Of a stretch of DNA of 64,000 nucleotides, positions 26,164-36,196 are shown piece after piece. Position numbers and translations under genes: made by a program. The DNA lies in the NCBI RefSeq assembly GCF_008728835.1, contig NZ_CP042582.1, positions 2,507,001-2,571,000 of the forward strand. The letters run 5' to 3'. The notes under the pieces were generated by a model. That model saw only the letters and a program-made list of their open reading frames with translations, did no database searches and was not told where the DNA came from. The DNA comes from Hypericibacter adhaerens. Its GTDB lineage: Bacteria; Pseudomonadota; Alphaproteobacteria; Dongiales; Dongiaceae. Numbering within the stretch: the first letter of the stretch is position 1; every line of letters starts with the position of its first letter.

Positions 26164-26844
26164 ATGACCGCGACCCTCGCCCAGCTCGTCGATCAGGCCC
26201 GGCCCCGCTTCCGCACCGCGACCGAGTTCGTCGAGGCGACCCTGCGCCAGGCGATCCTGAACGGCACGCTGGCGGGCGGCACGCCCCTGCGGCAGGAGGA
26301 GCTGGCCGCGACCTTCGGGGTGAGCCGGATGCCGATCCGCGAGGCGCTGCGTCAGCTCGAGGCGCAGGCGCTGGTCGATTTCTATCCGCATCGCGGCGCC
26401 ATCGTGGCGGAGATCTCGGCCGAGGACGCCGCCGACAACTACACGATCCGCCTCGCCCTCGAACCCGTGGCCCTGCGGCTCTCGATCCCCCACCTGTCGG
26501 GCGCCGATCTGGACCGGGCGGCGGAGCTCCTGGCCGAGCTCGATGGCGAGCCGGACCAGAACCGCCTGGGCGAACTCAACCGGCGCTTCCACATGACGCT
26601 CTATGCCCGGGCCGGCCGCCCTCGCCTGCTCGCCCTCGTCGAGCAGCATCTGGCGCAGGCGGACCGCTATCTGCGCTTCCATCTCGCCGCCATGGGCCGC
26701 CATCACATCTCGCAGGGCGAGCATCGGGCGATGCTCGAGGCTGCGAAGGCGCGCAAGCCCGCGCTCGCCTGCCGCATCCTCGTCGCGCATATCGGCACCG
26801 CGGCGCAGACGCTCGAGCGCTTCCTCGAGGGCCGCGATCGCTGA
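26164..26844 (+). CDS. GntR-family transcriptional regulator (FadR/VanR type)
   Basis: This 226-residue protein has an N-terminal winged HTH with GTPLRQEELAATFGVSRMPI and REALRQLEAQALVDFYPHRG, the GntR signature. A helical FCD-type ligand-binding domain follows, with RLALEPVALRLSIP and conserved His positions RRFHMTLYA and RHHISQGEHRAML that may bind metal plus a carboxylate ligand. ATG 26164 is preferred over an in-frame TTG at 26134, which lies within the promoter. It likely controls itself and the divergent benE-EamA pair. Confidence 0.9.
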   Translation: MTATLAQLVDQARPRFRTATEFVEATLRQAILNGTLAGGTPLRQEELAATFGVSRMPIREALRQLEAQALVDFYPHRGAIVAEISAEDAADNYTIRLALEPVALRLSIPHLSGADLDRAAELLAELDGEPDQNRLGELNRRFHMTLYARAGRPRLLALVEQHLAQADRYLRFHLAAMGRHHISQGEHRAMLEAAKARKPALACRILVAHIGTAAQTLERFLEGRDR

Positions 26845-26861
26845 AGCGGGCCTTCGTGCTC

Positions 26862-27008
26862 GCTCTCTTTTTCCTCTCCACCTGCAAAGCGGGGAGAGAG
26901 GTCAGGTGAGGGGGCCCCGATGGCCAGCGACATGTCGAAGGGCTCGCCCCGTTTTGCGACGCCCCTCACCCTCCCCTCTCCCCCGCTCTCGTGGGGGAGA
27001 AGAAGAGG
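26862..27008. repeat. Family B-like pyrimidine/purine palindromic element (divergent copy)
   Basis: This occupies about half of the 301-base gap between gntR and the antiporter gene. TTTTTCCTCTCCACCTGCAA with GGGGAGAGAGGTCAGGTGAG forms the left part, and CGCCCCTCACCCTCCCCTCT with GTGGGGGAGAAGAAGAGG the right. GGTGAGGGG (near 26905) pairs with CCCCTCACC (26962-26970). It shares the layout, but not the GGGCTGCTCGGT core, of the three family B copies. No gene is seen in the rest of the gap. Confidence 0.55.
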
Positions 27009-27145
27009 AAGTGGTGGCGAGCGCGCGCCGATCAGGATGGCGGCACACGCTCTGCGGTTGCACGGCGGTGGGGAATCTTTGCCGCACTCGTTGAAAAAAA
27101 TCGCGCCGATGAACGCGAAGCCTCGCGAAGCGGCGCGCATCGGTT

Positions 27146-28942
27146 ATGGTGGCCGATATGGAATCGATCTCGGTCACATTGCTCGTGGGCGCCGGCCTGG
27201 TGGCGCTCAGCATCCTGGCGGGCGCCTATGCCACCCGCCTCGGGGCGCCGGTGCTGCTGATTTTCCTGGTGCTCGGCATGCTGGCCGGCCAGGACGGGCC
27301 GGGCGGCATCGTCTTCGACGATTTCCATCTGACCTACATGGTCGGCAGCGTCGCACTGGCGGTGATCCTGTTCGACGGCGGGTTGCGCACGACACGTACC
27401 GTCTTCCGGCTGGCGCTGTGGCCGGGCCTTTCGCTGGCGACGGTGGGCGTCCTGGTCACGGCGGCGATCGTGGCGGTCGTGGCCTACGAGGTCCTGAGCT
27501 TCGGCACGGTCGAGGGTCTGCTGCTCGGCGGGATACTGGCTTCCACCGATGCGGCCGCCGTGTTCCTGCTGCTGTCGCGCGGCAACCGCGTCCTGAACCA
27601 GCGCGTGCAGGCGACGCTCGAGGCGGAATCCGGCATGAACGATCCCATGGCGGTGTTCCTGACGATTTCCTGCGTCGAATGGCTGCTGCAGTCGGGCGAG
27701 GCCGGCGCCTTGCGGGTGGCCCTGTCGCTGGTGCTGCAGATGGCGGGCGGGGCCGCCTTCGGGCTTCTGGGCGGCTGGGCGATGCGCTGGCTGATCGACC
27801 GGGTCGAGCTGGCGGTCGGGCTCTACCCGATCCTGGTCGCCGCCGGCGCGCTGGTGCTGTTCTCGGCCGCCAACGTGGTCGGCGCCTCGGGTTTCCTCGC
27901 GGTCTATCTCGCCGGCATCGTGATGGGCAGCAAGCCCTTCCGCGCCCAGCAGATGGTGATCCGTTTCCATGACGGGCTGGTCTGGCTGGCGCAGGTGGTG
28001 ATGTTCCTGCTGCTGGGTTTGCTGGTGACGCCGACCGAGTTCTTCCCCTTGACCGTTCCCGCGCTCGTCATCGCGCTCGTGCTGATGCTGGTGGCGCGGC
28101 CGGTGGCGGTGCTGCTGTCGCTGCTGCCCTTCCGGTTCGATCGTCCTTCCCTCGCCTTCATCAGCTGGGTGGGCCTGCGCGGCGCCGTGCCGATCTTCCT
28201 CGGCTGCCTGCCGGTGCTGGCGGGGCTGCCCAACGGACGCGCCTATTTCGACGTGGCCTTCGTGATGGTGCTGCTGTCGCTGGTGGTGCAGGGCTGGACG
28301 GCGCCGGGCCTGGCCCGCGCGCTCGGCCTCGAGGTGCCGGCGGCGCCGGAGCCCGAGGCGAGCCGGCTGTTCGAGCTGCCCGACGCGGCCGATCGCGACA
28401 TCCTCGGCTGGCGCGTCGTCGAGGACAGCAGCGCGCTCGAGCATTCGCCCTCGACGCTGCCGCTGCCGCCGCGCACCGGCAGCCTGGGCGTCGTGCGCGA
28501 GGGCCGCATCCTGCCGCCGACCGAGCCCGGCAAGCTCGAGCCGGACGATTATGTGATTCTGCTGGTGCCGCCCGAGCAGCGCCACGAGGTGGACAAGCTC
28601 TTCGCCCCGGCATCCGCCGGCGAGCCCGTCGAAGGGCTGGGCGAGTTCATGTTCGATCCCTCGGCCCCGTTCGAGCTCATCGCCAAGGAATACGGCCTGC
28701 CCTTCCCCGCCGACGCCAAGGGCCTCACTGTCGGCGACTGGCTCGCGCGGCGCATCGGCCGGCTGCCGGTGGTGGGCGATCGCGTGAAGCTCGCGCCTGT
28801 CGAGCTGACGGTGCGCGCCACCCAGGGCGACCGCATCACGCTGGTCGGCCTCGAGCTCGAAGAGGCGCGCACCCGCCTGCCGCTCCTGCGCTGGCTCGAG
28901 CGGATGCGCCGCAAGTTCGGCGGCGGGACGGCGAAGGCGTAG
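27146..28942 (+). CDS. K+/H+ antiporter of the NhaP2/CvrA type (CPA1)
   Basis: This 598-residue protein has about thirteen membrane helices (residues 5-395), including the ion-binding region LLLGGILASTDAAAVFLLLS and the LEAESGMNDPMAVFLTI block. The hydrophilic C-terminus carries an RCK-C/TrkA-C domain (about 400-490) and a CorC/HlyC-like end. The family exchanges cytoplasmic K+ for H+ and is gated by nucleotides. ATG 27146 and ATG 27158 (four codons later) are both possible starts. It is convergent with eno across a family B repeat. Confidence 0.9.
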   Translation: MVADMESISVTLLVGAGLVALSILAGAYATRLGAPVLLIFLVLGMLAGQDGPGGIVFDDFHLTYMVGSVALAVILFDGGLRTTRTVFRLALWPGLSLATVGVLVTAAIVAVVAYEVLSFGTVEGLLLGGILASTDAAAVFLLLSRGNRVLNQRVQATLEAESGMNDPMAVFLTISCVEWLLQSGEAGALRVALSLVLQMAGGAAFGLLGGWAMRWLIDRVELAVGLYPILVAAGALVLFSAANVVGASGFLAVYLAGIVMGSKPFRAQQMVIRFHDGLVWLAQVVMFLLLGLLVTPTEFFPLTVPALVIALVLMLVARPVAVLLSLLPFRFDRPSLAFISWVGLRGAVPIFLGCLPVLAGLPNGRAYFDVAFVMVLLSLVVQGWTAPGLARALGLEVPAAPEPEASRLFELPDAADRDILGWRVVEDSSALEHSPSTLPLPPRTGSLGVVREGRILPPTEPGKLEPDDYVILLVPPEQRHEVDKLFAPASAGEPVEGLGEFMFDPSAPFELIAKEYGLPFPADAKGLTVGDWLARRIGRLPVVGDRVKLAPVELTVRATQGDRITLVGLELEEARTRLPLLRWLERMRRKFGGGTAKA

Positions 28943-28977
28943 AGGGAAGAAGCAAAACGAGGAAGGGAAGACACCAT

Positions 28978-29073
28978 CCCCTCCCCCGTTCTGGGGGAGG
29001 GTCAGGGAGGGGGCTGCCCGGTATCGGACATCGAGCAGCCCCCTCCTTAATCCTCCCCCGAAGACGGGGGAGG
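28978..29073. repeat. Family B GC-rich palindromic repeat, copy 3
   Basis: The best-preserved copy. CCCCTCCCCCGTTCTGGGGG starts it, AGGGAGGGGGCTGCCCGGTA follows, and after GGACATCGAGCAGCCCCCTC the closing hairpin is CCTCCCCCGAAGACGGGGGA. It lies between the convergent antiporter and eno genes, where it could act as a two-way transcription terminator. Confidence 0.85.
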
Positions 29074-29096
29074 AGATTGTAGCGCGGCGCTACTCC

Positions 29097-30434
<1,338 letters not shown>

Positions 30435-30460
30435 CTACCCCGGCCGCCGCTTCCGGGCCG

Positions 30461-30489
30461 CTTATAGGGCCGGCCTCACGGCAACTCAA
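30461..30489 (-). promoter_or_regulatory. Candidate sigma70 promoter for eno
   Basis: On the minus strand TTGAGT (30489-30484), 17 bases, TATAAG (30466-30461). It begins within the last codons of the DinB-like gene and gives a leader of about 75 bases before the eno start. Confidence 0.5.
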
Positions 30490-31015
30490 GCGCGGCCAGG
30501 TCGGGCGCGCGCAGGGGCTGGTCCTCGACCAGGAAGAACTCGTCGAGCTGCGGCGGCGGCACGGCGGTGCCGGCCAGCATGGCATGGACCTGCCCGCGGT
30601 GATGGATCTGATGGACGAAGAGATGGGTCAGCACCGCCGAGGCGGGATTGACCGGCCGGTATCCGTTGGCCCGGCGGATGGTGACGGGGGCATCGACCGT
30701 CTGCGGCGTCAGCCGCTCGCAATAGGCGATGAGCCTCAGGTCCATGGCGCGCTGCGCCGGCGTCAGCTCGGCGAGCGTCCGGTAGGGAAGATTGTAGTCC
30801 ATGGCATCGCGGTCGGTCGGCGTCGCCTCGAGCTGGTCCAGATAGAGCCAGTCGACCTCGAGGATATGGAGCAGCGTCTCGGGCAGCGAGGGAAAGAAGC
30901 TGGTCCGCTTCTTGTTGAACTCGGCCTCCGTCAAGCCGGCGCAGGCCTTGTGCAGCCGGTAGTTGGACCAGGCGTTGTTGCGCGCCATGGCCCGGAAGTG
31001 CTGGACCATCTCCAT
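30476..31015 (-). CDS. DinB-family (DUF664-like) metal-binding protein
   Basis: This 179-residue four-helix-bundle protein begins MEMVQHFRAMARNNAWSNYR. HILEVDWLYLDQL supplies the first histidine and THLFVHQIHHRGQVHAML the paired histidines of the DinB/YfiT metal site. Such proteins are not the DinB polymerase; many are thiol- or mycothiol-type transferases or of unknown role. ATG 31015 begins at the conserved helix; the frame is open 39 codons further upstream with low-complexity Arg-rich sequence and is rejected there. No LexA box was seen upstream. Confidence 0.85.
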   Translation of the reverse strand: MEMVQHFRAMARNNAWSNYRLHKACAGLTEAEFNKKRTSFFPSLPETLLHILEVDWLYLDQLEATPTDRDAMDYNLPYRTLAELTPAQRAMDLRLIAYCERLTPQTVDAPVTIRRANGYRPVNPASAVLTHLFVHQIHHRGQVHAMLAGTAVPPPQLDEFFLVEDQPLRAPDLAALELP

Positions 31016-31179
31016 GATCGATGTCCTCTCTCGGGATTGCGATGCTCGACGACGGCGAAGCGGATGGGACGGGGCCGGAACCGGCCGGTTCGACAGGAGC
31101 CTCAGCCTCGCGCTAGTTTGGCGCCGCCGCAAGCCCGAGCCTGGGGCCTGCCCATGTGGCTTATTGGAGGTAAGACGCG

Positions 31180-31893
31180 ATGTTGCCCGTTGGCCCCACC
31201 TTGACGAAATTTCCGTCCGGCAAGCCGCCGGTCCACGGATCGCTCGCGGGCCGCTATGTCACGCTCGAGCTGGTGGTCCCGAAGAAGCACGGGCACCTTC
31301 TCTACGCGCAGAGCCATGTTGACGAGGCGACCAAACAACTCTGGACCTACATGCCCTACGGGCCCTGGGCCAGCGAGCCCGAGTTCATGGATTGGCTCGA
31401 GGCCCAGGCGCCGCTGACGGAGCCGCAGTTCTATGCCGTGATCGACAATGCGACCGGCGAGCCGAAGGGCATGGTGAGCTTCCTCAACATCCGCCCCGGC
31501 CAGGGCGTGATCGAGGTCGGGCATATCTGGTACGAACCCAGGACGCAGCACACGCGCCTTCCGGTCGAGGCGATGTATCTCATGTTCCGCCATGTGTTCG
31601 AGCTGGGCTATCGCCGGCTCGAATGGAAATGCGACGCGCTCAATGCCCCGTCGCGCTCGGCGGCCTTCCGCTTCGGCTTCCGCTTCGAAGGCCTCTTCCG
31701 CCAGCACATCATCTACAAGAACCGCAACCGCGACACCGCCTGGTACGCGATCATGGATCACGAATGGCCGGCGCTGCGCGCCAATTTCGAGCGCTGGCTC
31801 GAGCCTGCGAACTTCGACGCGGCCGGCCGGCAGAAGAGCTCGCTGGGCGACGCGAACCGCGCGCTGACGGGCGAAGGCAAACCGTCGCGATAA
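31180..31893 (+). CDS. GNAT acetyltransferase of the RimJ/RimL type
   Basis: This 237-residue protein has RYVTLELVVPKKHGHLLYAQ at the start, IRPGQGVIEVGHIWYEPRTQ, LPVEAMYLMFRHVFELGYRR as the cofactor helix region, and the family-typical CDALNAPSRSAAFRFGFRFE. It resembles ribosomal-protein-Ser/Ala acetyltransferases, but small-molecule substrates are also common. A strong TTGGAGGTAAG precedes ATG 31180. It is divergent from the DinB-like gene and convergent with the hydrolase gene. Confidence 0.88.
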   Translation: MLPVGPTLTKFPSGKPPVHGSLAGRYVTLELVVPKKHGHLLYAQSHVDEATKQLWTYMPYGPWASEPEFMDWLEAQAPLTEPQFYAVIDNATGEPKGMVSFLNIRPGQGVIEVGHIWYEPRTQHTRLPVEAMYLMFRHVFELGYRRLEWKCDALNAPSRSAAFRFGFRFEGLFRQHIIYKNRNRDTAWYAIMDHEWPALRANFERWLEPANFDAAGRQKSSLGDANRALTGEGKPSR

Positions 31894-31900
31894 GGCCGGC

Positions 31901-32683
31901 TCACTTCAGGAGCTTGAGCCAGTCCTGCACGGCGGGAATGGCGGCGTCGGGCGTGCCGACATGGTCGGCCTCCACGGCGACATGGCGATCGAGCGGATTG
32001 TGCGGCACGGTCGCGAAGGCCTTGCCCGCGATACCCTGGCTGGCATCGCGGTCGCCCGAGACCCACAGCAGCGGTTCCGCCAGTTTCGGCAGCACGGTCG
32101 TCATCATCGCCTTGATCGTGACGATCGGGCTGTCGGGTCCGTGGAAGCTCAGGAAGTTCTGCGGTGTGGCATGGACGGTGATGGTCTTGCCGTTCACGAT
32201 GTCGTTGAAGTCGGTGGCGGTTTCAGCTTGGCCGGCTTCCATCATCGGCTGCGCCGATTTGATGCTGCGCTGCAGGTCGGCATAGTTCGAGAGGCCGGTG
32301 GGATCGGCCGCGGGCGCCAGCGCGATGATGCCGGCGAGCTCGGGGTGGCGGGCGCCATAGGCGAGTGCCACGGCACCGCCCTGGCTCATGCCGAGGACCA
32401 CGATCCGGCCGGCACCGCGGCTCTTCAGATCGGCCGCGGCCTTGTCGATCTCGGCCATGCAGTCGTCGAGCGGCTTGTCGAAAATCCGATTCTTCGACCA
32501 GCACATCTCCGGCGCGTCGACGAGATAGCCCGAGGCCGTCAGCGCCGCGCCGAGCTTGGCGAGCTGCGATGGCATCCCCGTCTTGCCATGCATCAGCACC
32601 AGCCCGATGGTGCCGGCAGCATCTGCGCTCGTGGCACCGAGCAACGCCGCGCACAACCCGGCAACCGCCAACAGTCGACGCAT
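31901..32683 (-). CDS. Exported alpha/beta hydrolase
   Basis: This 260-residue protein has a signal peptide (MRRLLAVAGLCAALLGATSADAA, likely cleaved after ADA). IGLVLMHGKTG forms the oxyanion strand, IVVLGMSQGGAVALAYGARH holds the nucleophile Ser in GMSQGG (about residue 100), and a late LLWVSGDRDASQG and VEADHVG supply Asp and His. It resembles dienelactone-hydrolase or DUF3530-like periplasmic esterases. The substrate is unknown. It stands alone between a convergent GNAT gene and kdsA. Confidence 0.82.
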   Translation of the reverse strand: MRRLLAVAGLCAALLGATSADAAGTIGLVLMHGKTGMPSQLAKLGAALTASGYLVDAPEMCWSKNRIFDKPLDDCMAEIDKAAADLKSRGAGRIVVLGMSQGGAVALAYGARHPELAGIIALAPAADPTGLSNYADLQRSIKSAQPMMEAGQAETATDFNDIVNGKTITVHATPQNFLSFHGPDSPIVTIKAMMTTVLPKLAEPLLWVSGDRDASQGIAGKAFATVPHNPLDRHVAVEADHVGTPDAAIPAVQDWLKLLK

Positions 32684-32778
32684 GACGAACGGTCCCCTCT
32701 CCCGGATCTCCGATCCTAGGGGGACGAGGAAGGCCGCTGCAAATTACGGCGCGGACAGGCGGGCCGCCGTGGCGCGGA

Positions 32779-33609
32779 TCAAGCCGCCTTCGCGAGCCGG
32801 TCGAATTCCATCAGCCGCTGGAGCAGTGCCGGCATCTGCTTGATCGGCACCATGTTGGGGCCGTCGGAGGGCGCATGATCGGGATCCTGGTGCGTCTCCA
32901 TGAAGACGCCGGCGACGCCGACGGCAACGGCGGCGCGTGCCAGCACCGGCACGAACTCGCGCTGGCCGCCCGACGAGGTCCCCTGCCCGCCCGGCTGCTG
33001 CACCGAATGGGTGGCGTCGAACACGATCGGATAGCCGGTCTCGGCCATGATCGGCAGGCTGCGCATGTCGGAGACGAGCGTGTTGTAGCCGAAGGAGGCG
33101 CCGCGCTCGGTGAGCAGCAGATTCTGGTTGCCGGTCGAGGCGATCTTGTCGGCGACGTTCTTCATGTCCCAGGGCGCCAGGAACTGCCCCTTCTTCACAT
33201 TGATGGTCTTGCCGGTCTCGCCGGCGGCGAGCAGCAGATCCGTCTGGCGGCAGAGGAAGGCCGGGATCTGCAGGATGTCGACCGCCTCGGCGACCGGCTT
33301 GCACTGCTCGATCGAATGGACGTCGGTGAGGACCGGACAGCCGAAGGTCTCGCGCAGCTCGGCCATGATCGGCAGGCTCTTCTCCATGCCGAGGCCCCGC
33401 TGGCCCTTGAGGCTGGTGCGGTTGGCCTTGTCGAAGGAGGTCTTGTAGACGAGGCCGATGCCGAGCTTGCCGGTCAGCTCGGTCAGCGCCTGGCACATCT
33501 CATGCGCATGGGCGCGGGATTCGAGCTGGCAGGGCCCCGCGATCAGCGACAAGGGCTTGTCGTTGCCGAAGGTCACCTGGCCGACATGGACATGGCGTTG
33601 CTGGGTCAT
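32779..33609 (-). CDS. kdsA: 3-deoxy-8-phosphooctulonate synthase
   Basis: This 276-residue enzyme condenses PEP with arabinose-5-phosphate for the Kdo unit of lipopolysaccharide. [44 protein letters not shown] and [15 protein letters not shown] are typical of KdsA. The Cys in AGPCQLES marks the metal-dependent class; the metal-independent E. coli type has Asn there. Kdo synthesis indicates a Gram-negative outer membrane. A family A palindromic repeat separates it from pyrG. Confidence 0.96.
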   Translation of the reverse strand: MTQQRHVHVGQVTFGNDKPLSLIAGPCQLESRAHAHEMCQALTELTGKLGIGLVYKTSFDKANRTSLKGQRGLGMEKSLPIMAELRETFGCPVLTDVHSIEQCKPVAEAVDILQIPAFLCRQTDLLLAAGETGKTINVKKGQFLAPWDMKNVADKIASTGNQNLLLTERGASFGYNTLVSDMRSLPIMAETGYPIVFDATHSVQQPGGQGTSSGGQREFVPVLARAAVAVGVAGVFMETHQDPDHAPSDGPNMVPIKQMPALLQRLMEFDRLAKAA

Positions 33610-33655
33610 GGGTCTCGTCCGATCAAGCGGGAAGTTGTGGCTCGGTTCGCTCTGC

Positions 33656-33738
33656 CGTCATCCCCGCGAAAGCGGGGATCCATCCTGATCCAGCGCGCCT
33701 GAGCGGAACCATGGGGCCCCGCTTTCGCGGGGATGACG
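33656..33738. repeat. Family A palindromic repeat, copy 1
   Basis: Perfect 22-bp inverted arms (33656-33677 and 33717-33738) beginning CGTCATCCCC and ending GGGGATGACG. Each arm is itself a hairpin, CCCCGCGAAAGCGGGG, with a GAAA tetraloop on one strand. The interior CATCCTGATCCAG is also seen in copy 2. It lies between kdsA and pyrG, both on the minus strand. Confidence 0.9.
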
Positions 33739-33827
33739 ATGGGAGGGCGGCATCATGGTCCGGCGCCCTCTGTCCGGCAATGGGCATATCCGCACGGGAA
33801 CGCCATGGAAGCCGGCTCCCGCCCGCC

Positions 33828-35453
33828 TTACACCAGCCGGCTCTGCTCCAGCGCCGCGTGGATGAAGGAGGTGAAGAGCGGGTGCGGGTCGAAGGGCTTG
33901 GATTTGAGCTCCGGGTGGAACTGCACGCCGATGAACCAGGGATGTTCCGGGATCTCGACGATCTCGGGCAGGACCCCGTCCGGCGACATGCCGGAGAAGC
34001 GCAGGCCCACCTGCTCCAGCCGGTCCTTGTAGTTGATGTTGACCTCGTAGCGGTGCCGGTGGCGCTCGCTGATATGGCGCTTGCCGTAGATGTCCGCCAC
34101 CTGGCTGCCCTCGGCCAGGTTGCAGTCATAGGCGCCGAGCCGCATGGTGCCGCCGAGGTCGCTGTTGGAGGTGCGCCGCTCGACCTGGTTGCCCTTGACC
34201 CACTCGGTCATGAGCCCGACCACGGGATCGGCGCAGGGGCCGAACTCGGTGGAGCCGGCCTTCTCGATGCCCGCCAGGTGGCGCGCGGCCTCGATCACCG
34301 CCATCTGCATGCCGAAGCAGATGCCGAAATAGGGCACCTTGCGCTCGCGCGCGAACCGCGCCGCGGCGATCTTGCCTTCCGAGCCGCGCTCGCCGAAGCC
34401 GCCCGGCACCAGGATTCCGTTCACATCCTCGAGGTGATAGACCGCGTCCTCGCGCTCGAAGATCTCGGAATCGATCCAGTTGAGCTTGACCTTGGCGTTG
34501 TTGGCGATGCCGCCATGGGTCAGGGCCTCGGCCAGCGACTTGTAGCTGTCGAGGAGCGCGGTGTATTTGCCGACCACCGCGATCTGCACGTTGCTCTCGG
34601 GCTCGCGCACGCGGTTGACGACATGGTGCCAGTTGGCGAGCGCCGGCTCCTTGGCCTCGAGCTTGAAATGCCGGCAGACCTCGGTATCGAAGCCCTGCTC
34701 GTGATAGGCGATCGGCACCTGGTAGATCGTGTCGACATCGAGCGCCGGGATCACGGCCTCGGGGCGCAGGTTGCAGAAGAGCGCGATCTTGCGGCGCGAT
34801 TCCGGCGAGATCGGCCGGTCGCAGCGGCAGAGCAGGATATCGGGCCGGATGCCCACGCCCTGCAGCTCCTTGACCGAATGCTGCGTCGGCTTGGTCTTGA
34901 GCTCGCCGGCCGACGGGATCCAGGGCACCAGCGTCAGATGCACGAACATCGAGCGCTCCGGCCCCAGCTCGTTGCCGAGCTGGCGGATCGCCTCGAGGAA
35001 GGGCAGGCTCTCGATGTCGCCGACCGTGCCGCCCACCTCGCAGATCAGGAAATCCTCGCCGTGAAGATCGGCGGTGACGAATTCCTTGATCGCATCGGTG
35101 ACGTGCGGAATGACCTGAACGGTGGCCCCCAGGTAATCGCCGTGCCGCTCGCGCGCGATCACCGTCGAGTAGATGCGGCCCGAGGTGACGTTGTCGCTGC
35201 GCCGCGAGGCGACGCCGGTGAAACGCTCGTAATGGCCGAGATCGAGATCGGTCTCGGCGCCGTCGTCCGTGACATAGACCTCGCCATGCTGGGTCGGGCT
35301 CATCGTGCCCGGATCGACGTTGAGATAGGGGTCCAGCTTGCGCAGGCGCACTTTGAATCCGCGCGCCTGAAGAAGCGCGCCGAGGGCCGCTGCGGAGAGG
35401 CCTTTACCGAGAGAGGAAACCACGCCGCCGGTGACAAATATGAACCGCGTCAT
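33828..35453 (-). CDS. pyrG: CTP synthase
   Basis: This 541-residue protein aminates UTP to CTP. It starts [20 protein letters not shown] (ammonia-ligase P-loop) and includes [20 protein letters not shown]. The C-terminal class I glutaminase has [20 protein letters not shown] with the nucleophile Cys and [20 protein letters not shown] with catalytic His and Glu. secG lies upstream on the same strand and kdsA downstream, an arrangement conserved in Alphaproteobacteria. Confidence 0.97.
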   Translation of the reverse strand: MTRFIFVTGGVVSSLGKGLSAAALGALLQARGFKVRLRKLDPYLNVDPGTMSPTQHGEVYVTDDGAETDLDLGHYERFTGVASRRSDNVTSGRIYSTVIARERHGDYLGATVQVIPHVTDAIKEFVTADLHGEDFLICEVGGTVGDIESLPFLEAIRQLGNELGPERSMFVHLTLVPWIPSAGELKTKPTQHSVKELQGVGIRPDILLCRCDRPISPESRRKIALFCNLRPEAVIPALDVDTIYQVPIAYHEQGFDTEVCRHFKLEAKEPALANWHHVVNRVREPESNVQIAVVGKYTALLDSYKSLAEALTHGGIANNAKVKLNWIDSEIFEREDAVYHLEDVNGILVPGGFGERGSEGKIAAARFARERKVPYFGICFGMQMAVIEAARHLAGIEKAGSTEFGPCADPVVGLMTEWVKGNQVERRTSNSDLGGTMRLGAYDCNLAEGSQVADIYGKRHISERHRHRYEVNINYKDRLEQVGLRFSGMSPDGVLPEIVEIPEHPWFIGVQFHPELKSKPFDPHPLFTSFIHAALEQSRLV

Positions 35454-35500
35454 GGGAACCCTTTATCACCCGAATTTAATGCCGGTCGCAAGCGCGGCCG

Positions 35501-35521
35501 CGCGCATGGCGCCCATGCGCG
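35501..35521. other. Strong palindrome between secG and pyrG
   Basis: CGCGCATGG and CCATGCGCG flank CGC, a 21-base dyad in the 105-base space between the secG stop and the pyrG start. Surrounding GGCC/GGCC sequence could lengthen the stem. No T run follows on either strand, so it is more likely an operator, processing site or leader hairpin than a terminator. Confidence 0.4.
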
Positions 35522-35558
35522 ACGCGGGCCCGCGGAAAGCCTTGAAATTCCGGAGCGG

Positions 35559-35936
35559 CTACTGCTGTCCGAGCGGGACGCTCGGCGCCGAAGGAGTCGT
35601 CGGCGCGGTGGTTCCGGTGCCGGTGCCCGAGTCGGCGGGTGCCGCCGGCTGCTCCTGCGTGGTCGGCGCCGGCGCCTGGTCGAAGATCGAGACCGGGCCC
35701 GTGCCGTGGCGCGCGAGCAGCGCCAGCAGGATGCTGGTGGCGATGAAGCAGGCGGCGATCACCGCCGTGGTCCGCGTCAGCAGGTTCGCCTGGCCGCGAC
35801 CGGAGAGGAATCCCGACATGCCGCCGCTGCCCGCCGTGCCGAGCCCGAGGCCGCCGCCCTCGCTGCGCTGCATCAGCACGACCGCGATGAGCGCGATCGC
35901 GAGCATCAAGTGAATCACCAGCACGACCTGTTGCAT
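35559..35936 (-). CDS. secG: Preprotein translocase subunit SecG
   Basis: This 125-residue protein has two membrane helices: VLVIHLMLAIALIAVVLMQR (about residues 5-24) and the second near 55-75 (TRTTAVIAACFIATSILLAL). Between them is the family loop SEGGGLGLGTAGSGGMSGFL. The Thr/Pro/Ala-rich tail of about 45 residues is longer than in E. coli SecG, which is common in Alphaproteobacteria. It joins SecYE in the inner-membrane translocon. Confidence 0.94.
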   Translation of the reverse strand: MQQVVLVIHLMLAIALIAVVLMQRSEGGGLGLGTAGSGGMSGFLSGRGQANLLTRTTAVIAACFIATSILLALLARHGTGPVSIFDQAPAPTTQEQPAAPADSGTGTGTTAPTTPSAPSVPLGQQ

Positions 35937-36196
35937 CGAAGAACCTTGGGCCAGGACCAGAGAGACGGGCGGCAGGCCGCCCGGAAACCATCAACGGCAG
36001 ATAGGCATGCCCGCCGGGTGCGCCAAGGGCGCCCGCAGGGGGTCATGAAGCGGCGCCGTTCTACCCGCTTCCCGCCGCCGATGCCAGCGGCAAGTTTGCC
36101 GCGTTCGGGCAATAACTTAGAGCGCGCCGCTCGCTGCTACCGGCAGCCTGTGGCGCCAACCGGCCGGAGCCGGGCCGGGGGCCCGGCCGCCCGCGA

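Noticed and set aside
5504-29073. Family B repeats as a CRISPR array
   Set aside because: Copies are kilobases apart with no regular spacers and no cas genes; they are dispersed palindromes.
30476-31015. DinB-like protein as an SOS DNA polymerase
   Set aside because: The protein is the 179-residue four-helix metal-binding DinB/YfiT family, not the Y-family polymerase, and no LexA box was seen upstream.
36087-36102. Palindrome GCGGCAAGTTTGCCGC upstream of secG
   Set aside because: Perfect 7-bp arms, but no promoter elements with proper spacing or T run next to it, so no role could be supported.
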